A stretch of DNA of 13,873 bases from an uncultured Lachnospiraceae bacterium (GTDB lineage Bacteria > Bacillota > Clostridia > Lachnospirales > Lachnospiraceae): the NCBI GenBank assembly GCA_910588285.1, contig CAJUQB010000108.1, positions 1-13,873 of the forward strand, in the 5' to 3' direction. The translations under genes were made by a program, and so were the position numbers. The notes under the pieces were generated by a model. It had not been told where the DNA came from. It searched no databases and saw only the letters and a list, made by a program, of their open reading frames with translations. The stretch's first letter is position 1, and each line of letters starts with the position of its first letter. Of this stretch, positions 1 to 5,434 are shown one piece after another.

Positions 1-158
1 AAAGGCCGGAAAAATAATCTGCTGTTTGCGTCTCCCTCAATTCGCCGTCCAACAATAAGCCGCAAGAGTTAAAGAAAACCTTTTTGAAAAGTGTTGAGAA
101 GAAGAGATTATAGATATGGAATTGTCCTGTGATGAGAGAGTTACGCAGGGCACCGATT

Positions 159-566
159 ATGAAAAAAACTGTTCTGGATAATAACGAGCATAATTCAAAT
201 GAAAATGTAGATGAGCCTGCTGCGGATCAGCAGGAAAGCAATATACAGACAGCGGAAAGTATAAACCCGGAAACATTCCCTGTTGGTGAATACCACGATG
301 ATATGGGTTCTCAGTTGATTATCGCTAAGGTTGATGACAAAAACTATACGGTAGAATTCGGCATATATAAATCAATGTATACAGAAAATGCAGTCGGAAG
401 TTACGATGTCAATACTGGGATATTATCTTTTTCCGGAACAGATATCAGTACCGAAAGCACAATATCTGCGGACGTGGTAATCAAAGGGGATAATTTGATA
501 GTTACATTAACGCATTTTGATTATCTAACAGGAGAAACTTTTGAATTTGAACCCGGTCATCCATGA
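159..566 (+). CDS. Small acidic hypothetical protein, possible remnant of a lipoprotein
   Basis: I do not recognise a named family. The product (135 residues from the ATG at 159; in-frame GTG 129 and ATG 132 are alternatives) starts MKKTVL, then goes directly into a low-complexity Asn/Glu/Gln-rich linker to about residue 38, followed by a compact part rich in alternating hydrophobic residues that looks all-beta. That layout (basic start, acidic linker, small beta domain) is usual for clostridial lipoproteins, but the hydrophobic signal core and lipobox are missing. In the +1 frame the codons just upstream of the linker read NCSG, so a frameshift or deletion may have removed the signal peptide; this is inference. 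The Shine-Dalgarno for 159 is weak (AGGG at 147-150). It stands alone and is followed by the terminator at 667-718. It could be a live cytoplasmic protein or a relic. Bases 1-72 are open in frame 1 and might be the end of an upstream gene, but nothing in them is recognisable. Confidence 0.5.
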   Translation: MKKTVLDNNEHNSNENVDEPAADQQESNIQTAESINPETFPVGEYHDDMGSQLIIAKVDDKNYTVEFGIYKSMYTENAVGSYDVNTGILSFSGTDISTESTISADVVIKGDNLIVTLTHFDYLTGETFEFEPGHP

Positions 567-666
567 TAGAGATATTGTTTGCCATAAGGAATTGCAGCAC
601 ATCATGGATACAGTAAGCGTGAAGGAATGATGGAATGCTGCATGAAATGGTAATAAATGCAAATAA

Positions 667-718
667 CAGACCGCCGTACTATGGACTTCATCCGCCATAT
701 GCGGCGGTCTGCTTTTTT
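667..718 (+). terminator. Rho-independent terminator after the 159-566 gene
   Basis: A perfect 10-bp stem, CAGACCGCCG (667-676) with CGGCGGTCTG (702-711), is followed by C and six T (713-718). The loop is long (25 nt) and can fold a small inner hairpin. It lies 100 bases after the only gene upstream, in the right orientation. Confidence 0.8.
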
Positions 719-980
719 CACAGGCAGGCCGGGCGGCCTGATAAGGGAAATCACTTGGAAAGGGCTTGTCGGACAAAAAGCGAAAAAATATAGGGGTATT
801 TTTGATGTTTTTGTACTTCATTTATACCTTTCGTTCCATTTCGTATGCCTTTCGTTCCCTGCATCCCAAAATAACAAAAAATCTGCCGATAAAATAGATA
901 GCGGAACATAATAGAATCCGAGATCAGTGATTTTTCCACAGGGGAGGGGCTGCTTGCGGCAAAAGCTGATTTTGACATAG
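719..980. other. Non-coding stretch between terminator and kinase remnant
   Basis: No supportable gene. It contains a tight hairpin (CAGGCC 725-730, loop GGGC, GGCCTG 735-740) directly after the terminator, then A+T-rich DNA with the direct repeats at 827-858. From about 912 an open stretch in a different frame from the kinase (reading FSTGEGLLAAKADFDID) runs to about 1050. It resembles coding sequence but has no start codon or recognised homologue, so it is probably a scrap of another lost gene. Confidence 0.5.
827..858 (+). promoter_or_regulatory. Direct repeats, candidate LytTR/AgrA-type operator with promoter
   Basis: Two identical 11-mers CCTTTCGTTCC (827-837 and 848-858) sit exactly 21 bp apart, on the same face of the helix, with a related TTTCGTATG in the spacer. 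LytTR regulators (AgrA, VirR, ComE, PlnC) bind paired ~9-bp direct repeats with about this period, just upstream of a weak -35. A possible -10, TAAAAT (890-895), starts 31 bases after the second repeat, with no good -35, as usual for activated promoters; CATAAT (907-912) is another option. The adjacent remnant of an AgrC-like kinase, the usual partner of LytTR regulators, supports the reading. No LytTR gene is in the window. The repeat is observed; the function is inferred. Confidence 0.5.
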
Positions 981-1655
981 ATCCAGTTCGGGATAAAGCT
1001 CTTTCAGGACATAATCTGCTGGAACAGGGAAAAGAGCAGCCGGATCATTTTAGAAAAACAGGTCAGCAGCTTACAGGAGCATATGGGGGAGATGGAACGT
1101 GTTTACTCTGGGATAAGGGGGATGAAGCATGACATGAAGAATACGATCTCCCTCATCATGCAGCTTGCGGCCGGAAAGGAGGAAGAACTGCAGGCATATC
1201 TGGAAGAACTAAACCAGACTATGGATAGGCTGGAGTTTCGGTTCAAGACGGGGAACACGGTTGTGGATACCCTGCTGAACATGAAATACCATGAAATCAC
1301 CAGTACAGTGCCAGACCTGCGGATGGATGTGGAGGGGCTGCAGTTCCCTGAAAAACTGTTCATCCAGAGTTATGATATCGGCATTATTTTAGGAAACGTA
1401 CTGGATAATGCAATGGAGGCGTGCCGGAAACTGAAAGCGAAGGAGCCGGATGCAGAAGCCTTTATCCGTATCAGTTCATTCCAAAAGAGGGAACTGTTTT
1501 TTCTGAAAATGGAGAACAGCTTTGACGGGTGGCTGGTGCGGAGACATCAGGAGGAATTCCCCATAACAGATAAGGCGGACAAAAGCTCCCACGGGATAGG
1601 GCTTGCGAACATCAAAAGTACGGCTGAAAAGAGAGATATTATAAGGACAGCATAA
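981..1655 (+). pseudogene. Truncated AgrC-like (GHKL) sensor histidine kinase
   Basis: The open frame runs from after the TAG at 978-980; the first ATG is 1083, giving 190 residues. It carries the cytoplasmic half of an AgrC/HPK10-family kinase: a helical linker, the phospho-acceptor motif MKHDMKN (His16 counted from ATG 1083), an N-box NVLDNAMEAC (residues 105-114) and a G-box HGIGLANI (170-177). Family members are usually above 400 residues with 5-7 membrane helices before the kinase core, and none is present here. The last beta strand and helix after the G-box are also missing: the frame ends RDIIRTA, while another frame continues into an unrelated fragment (1631-1708). In agr-like systems such kinases sense a cyclic peptide and phosphorylate a LytTR regulator; this copy cannot sense a membrane signal. 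No agrB, agrD or regulator gene is nearby. I call it a pseudogene; a soluble kinase fragment is possible but unlikely. Confidence 0.8.
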
Positions 1656-1708
1656 CCAAAAAGGCGGTTTCGGTTGCCGCATATGAAGCGGCGGGCATTT
1701 TGAAGTAA
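1631..1708 (+). pseudogene. C-terminal scrap of an unidentified protein
   Basis: In the frame of 1637 the sequence reads ERYYKDSITKKAVSVAAYEA and ends with TAA at 1706-1708. It overlaps the end of the kinase remnant in another frame, so the two were joined by a deletion. The clean helical, coding-like composition suggests the 3' end of a real gene. I suspect, from general resemblance only, the same hypothetical family as the fragment at 1798-1940 and the gene at 3233. Confidence 0.35.
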
Positions 1709-1720
1709 GGAAGATTATGC

Positions 1721-1773
1721 CCGGACTTGCCACAAGGGGGCATGGGCAGCCCTGAATGACAGAGGGGCCGCAG
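1721..1773 (+). repeat. Dispersed ~50-bp motif, copy A
   Basis: Starts ccGGACTTG and contains CTGAATGACAGA and GCCGCA. Aligned without gaps to copy B (3151-3203), 38 of the first 52 positions agree by my count. One frame reads KGAWAALNDRGAAGKIF and then stops, which matches KGAWAALNGRG in copy C, so the motif is probably a relic of coding sequence repeated among paralogous genes. A small hairpin (stem around GCCC...GGGC) also forms. Confidence 0.5.
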
Positions 1774-2016
1774 GTAAGATTTTTTAAAGGAAAGACGGAA
1801 ATCTATATGGATATGTATAAGCAGATGAAGTCAGACGACAGATTGTCAGCAGGCTGGACATTGGGGCAGTATCATAAGGCATATGCGCAGGCGTTTAAAT
1901 CGGCGATTAAGACAGTTGATCCTACATGGGACTATGGTATAATCTATACACCCAATTCCGCAGAGGCGCATAAAACTTTGCCTCTTCGGACTGCAAGGGT
2001 GCATGGGCGGCTCTGA
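1756..2016 (+). pseudogene. Fragment of a hypothetical protein family member
   Basis: This open frame includes a coding-like core (about 1798-1940, reading MDMYKQMKSDDRLSAGWTLG and on to IKTVDPTWDYG) that is helical and hydrophilic. The first residues (MTEGPQVRFF) overlap repeat copy A and the last ones (RTARVHGRL) overlap copy C in a frame that does not match the motif's own, so both ends are artefacts of decay. There is no Shine-Dalgarno before 1756. I do not recognise a function. Confidence 0.4.
1916..1943 (+). promoter_or_regulatory. Sigma-A promoter with extended -10, probably for the NUDIX gene
   Basis: TTGATC (1916-1921), a 16-bp spacer, then TATAAT (1938-1943) preceded by TGG (extended -10). 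Its quality stands out in the decayed area. The next intact gene downstream is the NUDIX hydrolase at 2122, giving a leader of about 170 nt that includes repeat copy C. Confidence 0.5.
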
Positions 2017-2033
2017 ACGGGAGAGGTGTTATT
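1984..2033 (+). repeat. Dispersed ~50-bp motif, copy C
   Basis: CTTCGGACTGCAAGGGTGCA followed by TGGGCGGCTCTGAACGGGAG is a diverged copy of the motif at 1721 and 3151. In one frame (open after TAA 1971-1973) it reads CKGAWAALNGRGVIEIR, parallel to copy A. The next codons diverge. Confidence 0.45.
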
Positions 2034-2121
2034 GAAATACGAATAACTAAGAATGTGGAATTGGAGGTCACAAAAGGCTGTAAGAATTAACGACAAATCC
2101 AAAATGATGAGGTTTTTATTT

Positions 2122-2742
2122 ATGAACAAAAATGAAAAATGGTTGGAATGGGCGATTGAGTTACAAAGCCTGGCTCAGGCAGGCTTGACCTATGGAAAAG
2201 ATGTTTATGATAGGGAGCGATATGAGCGGATAAGGGATATTTCTGCTGAAATATTATCATATAAAACAGACATTTCCGTTGAAAAAGTAAAAAATTTGTT
2301 TTGCAATGAAATCGGATACCAAACACCAAAACTTGATACAAGAGCGGCTGTATTTGAACATGAGAAAATACTTTTAGTAAAAGAGAATAATGGAAAATGG
2401 TCACTACCAGGCGGGTGGGTTGATGTAAATTTATCAGTAAAAGAAAACACAGTTAAAGAGGTAAAAGAAGAATCCGGATTAGATGTAACTGCTGACAGAA
2501 TTATTGCGATTCAAGATAGAGATAGGCATAATTTACCAGCATATGCTTACGGCGTATGCAAAATTTTTGTTTTATGTTCTGTTATAGGCGGGGAATTTGA
2601 AAAAAACATTGAAACAACGGAATTCCGTTATTTTAATAAAGCTGAATTACCAGAACTTGCAACAGAAAAGAATACAAAAGAGCAAATTGAAATGTGCTTT
2701 AATGCATATTACAACAAAAACTGGATAGTCGAATTTGATTGA
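2122..2742 (+). CDS. NUDIX hydrolase with N-terminal NUDIX_hydro_N domain (YjhB-like)
   Basis: 206 residues from ATG 2122 (Shine-Dalgarno TGAGG at 2108-2112); an in-frame ATG at 2053 would add 23 unlikely residues. Residues about 1-60 match the helical N-terminal domain that precedes the NUDIX fold in YjhB-type proteins (MNKNEKWLEWAIELQSLAQA). The NUDIX box lies at about 105-128: GGWVDVNLSVKENTVKEV followed by KEESGL. The box has Leu where the first Glu of the classical pattern stands and Lys for Arg; I believe other members of this subfamily also lack that Glu, while the metal-binding EE pair is kept. Such enzymes cleave nucleoside diphosphates linked to another group (ADP-ribose-like, possibly CDP-alcohols); the substrate cannot be told from sequence. 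It is visibly more A+T-rich than the genes after 4150, suggesting transfer. It probably formed an operon with the HAD remnant 13 bases downstream. Confidence 0.88.
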   Translation: MNKNEKWLEWAIELQSLAQAGLTYGKDVYDRERYERIRDISAEILSYKTDISVEKVKNLFCNEIGYQTPKLDTRAAVFEHEKILLVKENNGKWSLPGGWVDVNLSVKENTVKEVKEESGLDVTADRIIAIQDRDRHNLPAYAYGVCKIFVLCSVIGGEFEKNIETTEFRYFNKAELPELATEKNTKEQIEMCFNAYYNKNWIVEFD

Positions 2743-2755
2743 AAGAAGAATAGAT

Positions 2756-3075
2756 ATGCAATATAAACAAATTGTATTTGATGATGACGGAACTTTAATT
2801 GATACAGAATATGCAGTTCTCCACTCTTTACAAGATACCGTGGAATACGTGGCAGGTACAAAGCCTAAAATTGAAAAGCTCATTTTTGCATTAGAAATTA
2901 CAGGTGAAGATGCATTACGGCAACTTGGAATGGCGGATATTCCGTTTGTGTTATCGTTGTGGGATAAGAATATGGAGAAATATGCCAACCGGGTTCAGGT
3001 GTTTGACAATAATGTGCTATGAGAGCAGGAATTGACTTTGCATTAGCAGGATTTTCCGGCAGATTGGGGAATTGA
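2756..3075 (+). pseudogene. HAD-family phosphatase, internally deleted
   Basis: It starts at ATG 2756 with a purine-rich GAAAGAAGAA ribosome site, 13 bases after the NUDIX stop. Residues 1-18 carry HAD motif I, VFDDDGTLIDTE (nucleophile and general acid Asp), followed by a helical cap typical of phosphoglycolate-phosphatase-like enzymes. After FDN (about 3009) the frame ends at TGA 3020-3022. A second frame, 3019-3075, reads RAGIDFALAGFSGRLGN, which looks like the end of the same kind of protein (the 'AAGIDFALAGWG' strand near motif IV). The section with motifs II and III, roughly 100 residues in a full 210-220 residue enzyme, is gone. Without them it should not be a working hydrolase. Confidence 0.75.
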
Positions 3076-3150
3076 GGGAGCAGCGAGAGGAGGTGAAGGT
3101 CAGTATGGAATTTGACAGGGGGAGTTAGAATATAGGAAACAATAGACTGC

Positions 3151-3203
3151 TCGGACTTACATCAAGAGAGCAGAGATGGCTCTGAATGACAGATGAGCCG
3201 CAA
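3151..3203 (+). repeat. Dispersed ~50-bp motif, copy B
   Basis: TCGGACTTACATCAAGAGAG then CAGAGATGGCTCTGAATGAC followed by AGATGAGCCGCA. It shares CTGAATGACAGA and GCCGCA with copy A. In the matching frame it reads KRAEMALNDR, then TGA where copy A has Gly. GGCTC (3177-3181) can pair with GAGCC around a UGAAUGACAGAU loop, and at one stem position copy A has C-G where copy B has U-A. It ends just before the ribosome site of the 3233 gene. Confidence 0.5.
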
Positions 3204-3216
3204 TACTAAAAATAAT

Positions 3217-3223
3217 GGAGGAG
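3217..3223 (+). promoter_or_regulatory. Ribosome binding site that fixes the start at 3233
   Basis: GGAGGAG at 3217-3223 lies 9 bases before ATG 3233. The upstream in-frame ATG at 3215 overlaps this site and has no Shine-Dalgarno of its own, so 3233 is the start. Confidence 0.75.
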
Positions 3224-3232
3224 ATTAAGGAA

Positions 3233-3577
3233 ATGAATGTTAATGGAATAGGAACAGCAGGATACCCGGTGGCAGGAAAAGCAAAGGTGCGTCAGGCGCA
3301 GGACGGCACACAGAGTTTTGACCGGGAGTTTATGGGAATGGCATCACAGACACCTCCTTCTTTTGTAGAAAAGGTCTGGACGAAAGAAGAACTGATGCAG
3401 TCGGTTGATCAGCAGGTGCAGAGCAACCAGAACAAGAAAATGTCCGTTTCCGATATGATAAAGGCAACCTGCATAGAGGGGACGAGGGCGAGATTCCGCT
3501 TTGCGGGAGAGGATAAAATATACACATTTGATGAATACACAAAGGAGCTTGACAAGCGTTCAAAGAATAATGTGTAG
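3233..3577 (+). CDS. Hypothetical protein of the 'NGIGxxGYP' family
   Basis: 114 residues beginning MNVNGIGTAGYPVAGKAK. I recall this N-terminal signature from clostridial, especially Lachnospiraceae, hypothetical proteins that often occur as neighbouring paralogues of unknown function; no domain name can be given. The middle is Gln/Ser-rich and polar (residues about 20-75), and the end (SVSDMIKATCIEGTRARFRF, then YTFDEYTKELDKRSKNNV) looks folded. There is no signal peptide or membrane segment. It is shorter than the family members I remember, so it may be a truncated copy, though the strong ribosome site and clean frame suggest it is translated. The frame after its TAG (3575-3577) stays open to 4213, so a stop may have separated two parts. 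The neighbouring relics at 1631-2036 may be remains of its paralogues. Confidence 0.6.
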   Translation: MNVNGIGTAGYPVAGKAKVRQAQDGTQSFDREFMGMASQTPPSFVEKVWTKEELMQSVDQQVQSNQNKKMSVSDMIKATCIEGTRARFRFAGEDKIYTFDEYTKELDKRSKNNV

Positions 3578-3769
3578 GTAAAATGCCATAGGGCGGGCTT
3601 TCCCGGCGTTCCGGCAGATCTTCCTGCATATGTGTCGTATGTCCTGTCCGATTATGCTCTGCTGATACTTGCAGCGAATGGTCTTCCGGTTTTCCGAAAA
3701 ATCAGACGGAGGCTGGAGAAAAACCCTTATACCAGGCGTTGGCTTTCGGAGACGGAGTACCGGGCGGAT

Positions 3770-4045
3770 ATCTCTTTATTAATTGTGGATGATGAGGCAG
3801 ACATTGTATCCACCCTTGCAGATTATTTTCTATATAACGACTATCATGTAATGACGGCAACAAATGGGATGGAAGCAATTGAAAAGGCAGGAAAGCAGCC
3901 AGACCTGATTCTGCTGGATATCAATCTGCCGGATGTGGACGGGCTGGAGGTTTGCGCCCGGATCCGTGATTTTGTCAGCTGCCCGATTCTGTTCCTAACG
4001 GCCAGAGTGGAGGACAGAGATAAGGTCAAAGGCTTCGGTATGGGC
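3770..4045 (+). pseudogene. Receiver domain of an OmpR/VanR-like response regulator, cut at both ends
   Basis: SLLIVDDEADIVSTLADYF holds the acidic pocket DDE, LLDINLPDVDG holds the phospho-acceptor Asp (codon 3917-3919), and ILFLTAR holds the conserved Thr. Homology stops at KGFGMG, exactly where AGADDYxxKPF should follow, so the conserved Lys, the end of the receiver and the whole winged-helix DNA-binding domain are missing. Upstream the open frame continues into unrelated residues (GTG 3632, YALLILAANGLPVFRKIRRR); there is no start codon or ribosome site at the natural beginning. Downstream the frame runs into the cotJ terminator and antisense to cotJC, to 4213, which is meaningless. Typical full length is about 225 residues. 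No cognate kinase is adjacent. Confidence 0.8.
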
Positions 4046-4115
4046 TGGGACGCCATGCAGCAGGACGGCGGCAGTATTTTTTCAAAAGCTTCGCAAACAG
4101 CGGGTGTAGTGGTTA

Positions 4116-4144
4116 ATAGGGGGCTGCGTATAGCAGCCCCCTAT
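4116..4144 (-). terminator. Hairpin ending the cotJ operon
   Basis: A perfect 12-bp stem, ATAGGGGGCTGC (4116-4127) with GCAGCCCCCTAT (4133-4144), loop of 5. It lies 15 bases beyond the cotJC stop. The following tail on the minus strand (ATTAACCACT) is poor in T, so termination may be partial, or the stem may stabilise the mRNA 3' end. Confidence 0.6.
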
Positions 4145-4158
4145 TTGCAAAAACAGTT

Positions 4159-4779
4159 TTACTTGTTACAGCAGTTCCCCTGGGGAACGTCGAATTCCGG
4201 ATTGAAGGCGTAGAAGTTCTTGGGATCCAGCTCCTCCTGCACAAGCCGCAGGCTTTCACCGAACCGCTGGAAGTGGACGATCTCGCGTTCCCGCAGGAAG
4301 CGGATGGGGTCGCAGACCTCCGGATCCTTTACCAGCCGGAGGATATTGTCGTAGGTGGTGCGGGCCTTTTGTTCTGCTGCCAAATCCTCAAACAAATCCG
4401 TAATGGGATCCCCCTTGGACTGGAATTCGCAGGCATTGAAGGGGATGCCGCCGGCGGCCTGGGGCCACAGGGCAAGGGTATGATCCACATAGTATTTGTC
4501 AAAGCCGGAGGCCTTGATCTCCTCCGGGGACAGGTTCTTGGTCAGCTGGTAGACAATGGCGGAGATAATTTCCATATGGGCCAATTCCTCGGTGCCGATA
4601 TCCGTAAGCACTCCTGCCACCTCCTTATAAGGCATGGTATACCGCTGGGACAGATACCGCATGGAGGCGGCCAGCTCCCCGTCGGGCCCGCCGAATTGGC
4701 TGATGATGACCTGGGCCATCTGGGGGTTGGTCTGGGTGATGTTCACCGGGTACTGTAAGCGTTTTTCATAATTCCACAT
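4159..4779 (-). CDS. cotJC: Spore coat protein CotJC, manganese-catalase family
   Basis: 206 residues starting MWNYEKRLQYPVNI, the full family length. It has the ferritin-like four-helix fold of manganese catalases: EELAHMEII (about residues 68-76) supplies a Glu and His metal ligand, and EREIVHFQRFGE (about 168-179) supplies the second ExxH pair; the Glu in AAEQKAR belongs to the same site. In Bacillus CotJC is a coat component of the mother cell; clostridial homologues are reported to have catalase activity and may protect spores from peroxide. A strong GGAAGGAGG ribosome site lies within the last codons of cotJB, and the two genes are separated by three bases, so they are co-translated. 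Expression is expected in the mother cell under sigma-E. Confidence 0.95.
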   Translation of the reverse strand: MWNYEKRLQYPVNITQTNPQMAQVIISQFGGPDGELAASMRYLSQRYTMPYKEVAGVLTDIGTEELAHMEIISAIVYQLTKNLSPEEIKASGFDKYYVDHTLALWPQAAGGIPFNACEFQSKGDPITDLFEDLAAEQKARTTYDNILRLVKDPEVCDPIRFLREREIVHFQRFGESLRLVQEELDPKNFYAFNPEFDVPQGNCCNK

Positions 4780-4782
4780 AGA

Positions 4783-5055
4783 CTAGAAACAACCTCCTTC
4801 CCATGGCATGGGCTGCGTGGACCAGAGCCATTTTCCCTCCGGAGAGGCAGTGTCAACGGTCAGCGGGCCGAACTGGCAGGCATACTCATTCAGGGCCTGC
4901 ATCCGAAGCTCCTTAAAGTGGTTGAAGTATTCCATTGCCTCCTGATCCTCGGGATGGGTGTCAAGATAGAGGGTAATGTCGTTGACCGCAAAGCTTACCA
5001 TGTGGATCCACTGGTACAGCTTGTAGCGTTCCATCTGATTCTGGTTTGCCATCAT
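4783..5055 (-). CDS. cotJB: Spore coat protein CotJB
   Basis: 90 residues (the second ATG, 5052, is equally possible), matching CotJB: a helical start MERYKLYQWIHMVSFAVNDI, the YLDTHPEDQEAMEYFNHF segment, and an end GKWLWSTQPMPWEGGCF. There are no catalytic motifs; CotJB is a small coat protein of unknown biochemical role made with CotJC. Its start overlaps the cotJA stop in an ATGA arrangement, with GAGGTG upstream as ribosome site, indicating translational coupling within the operon. Confidence 0.95.
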   Translation of the reverse strand: MMANQNQMERYKLYQWIHMVSFAVNDITLYLDTHPEDQEAMEYFNHFKELRMQALNEYACQFGPLTVDTASPEGKWLWSTQPMPWEGGCF

Positions 5056-5258
5056 CGCATTGCACCTCGCTTTCCTAAAAACGGTTTGTTCAGTTCCGGG
5101 AAAATGGTCCCGTATGCCAATGCTTTATCCGGTTCATAGACCTGGGTAAAATGCTGCCAGGGCACATAGGCCATGGCCAGCGGCATATTGTCAATGTCAT
5201 ATTGCTGCTGACAATTCTGCATCCTGGAATTCTGCTGTGGGCAGCCAAAATTTTGCAT
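5052..5258 (-). CDS. cotJA: Spore coat-associated protein CotJA
   Basis: 68 residues from ATG 5258, chosen because AAAGGA lies about 10 bases upstream; the ATG at 5267 sits almost on this site and the one at 5294 is upstream of it. The C-terminal half is the diagnostic block LAMAYVPWQHFTQVYEPDKA followed by LAYGTIFPELNKPFLGKR, shared by CotJA proteins. The first half is Gln/Asn/Cys-rich (FGCPQQNSRMQNCQQQ) and variable, which is normal. In Bacillus CotJA is needed for CotJC assembly. It is the first gene of cotJABC, divergent from feoAB. Confidence 0.9.
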   Translation of the reverse strand: MQNFGCPQQNSRMQNCQQQYDIDNMPLAMAYVPWQHFTQVYEPDKALAYGTIFPELNKPFLGKRGAMR

Positions 5259-5311
5259 AAATTTCATATCCTTTCTACACAAATGCCAATGCATTCTGTT
5301 GTTTATGATAT

Positions 5312-5341
5312 AATCTATGAAAATTTTTTTAAAATGTTATT
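5312..5341 (-). promoter_or_regulatory. Possible sigma-E promoter of cotJABC
   Basis: On the minus strand CATAGATT (5319-5312) fits the CATAnnnT form of sigma-E -10 elements, with AATAACA (5341-5335) 15 bases upstream as a loose -35. CATAAACA slightly downstream is an alternative. No sigma-A promoter is evident on this strand. Confidence 0.3.
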
Positions 5342-5360
5342 CCAGTTCTACGGAAAGCCA

Positions 5361-5389
5361 TTGACATTTGTCCGTCTTAGAACTATCAT
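5361..5389 (+). promoter_or_regulatory. Sigma-A promoter of feoAB
   Basis: TTGACA (5361-5366), 17-bp spacer, TATCAT (5384-5389). The expected start is about 5396, giving a leader near 40 nt before feoA. Confidence 0.8.
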
Positions 5390-5394
5390 AAGAC
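5374..5394. promoter_or_regulatory. Inverted repeat over the feoAB -10, candidate metal-repressor operator
   Basis: GTCTTA (5374-5379) and TAAGAC (5389-5394) are perfect inverted half-sites, centre to centre 15 bp. The palindrome covers the end of the spacer and the whole -10, so a bound repressor would block RNA polymerase. feo operons are usually controlled by Fur- or DtxR/IdeR/MntR-type repressors that use Fe2+. The sequence is not a clear match to the classical Fur or IdeR box, so the family is left open. Confidence 0.5.
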
Positions 5395-5434
5395 TGGTGA
5401 GAGAATACTTAGAAAAGTTAGAGGTGGCAAACAA

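Noticed and set aside
657..911. Open frame across the terminator at 667
   Set aside because: It consists of the terminator hairpin and the direct-repeat region, with no coding character.
1721..1773. Known riboswitch in the repeated motif
   Set aside because: The conserved bases match no aptamer I know, and the shared reading frame (KGAWAALNDRG) explains the conservation more simply.
3112..3136. Promoter TTGACA/TATAGG before the 3233 gene
   Set aside because: The spacer is only 13 bp, too short for sigma-A.
4273..4758. Long plus-strand open frame antisense to cotJC
   Set aside because: A shadow of the cotJC codons, with no ribosome site and no family resemblance.
5309..5314. Plus-strand TATAAT as feoA promoter
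   Set aside because: No -35 at a suitable distance; the TTGACA/TATCAT pair at 5361-5389 is much better placed.
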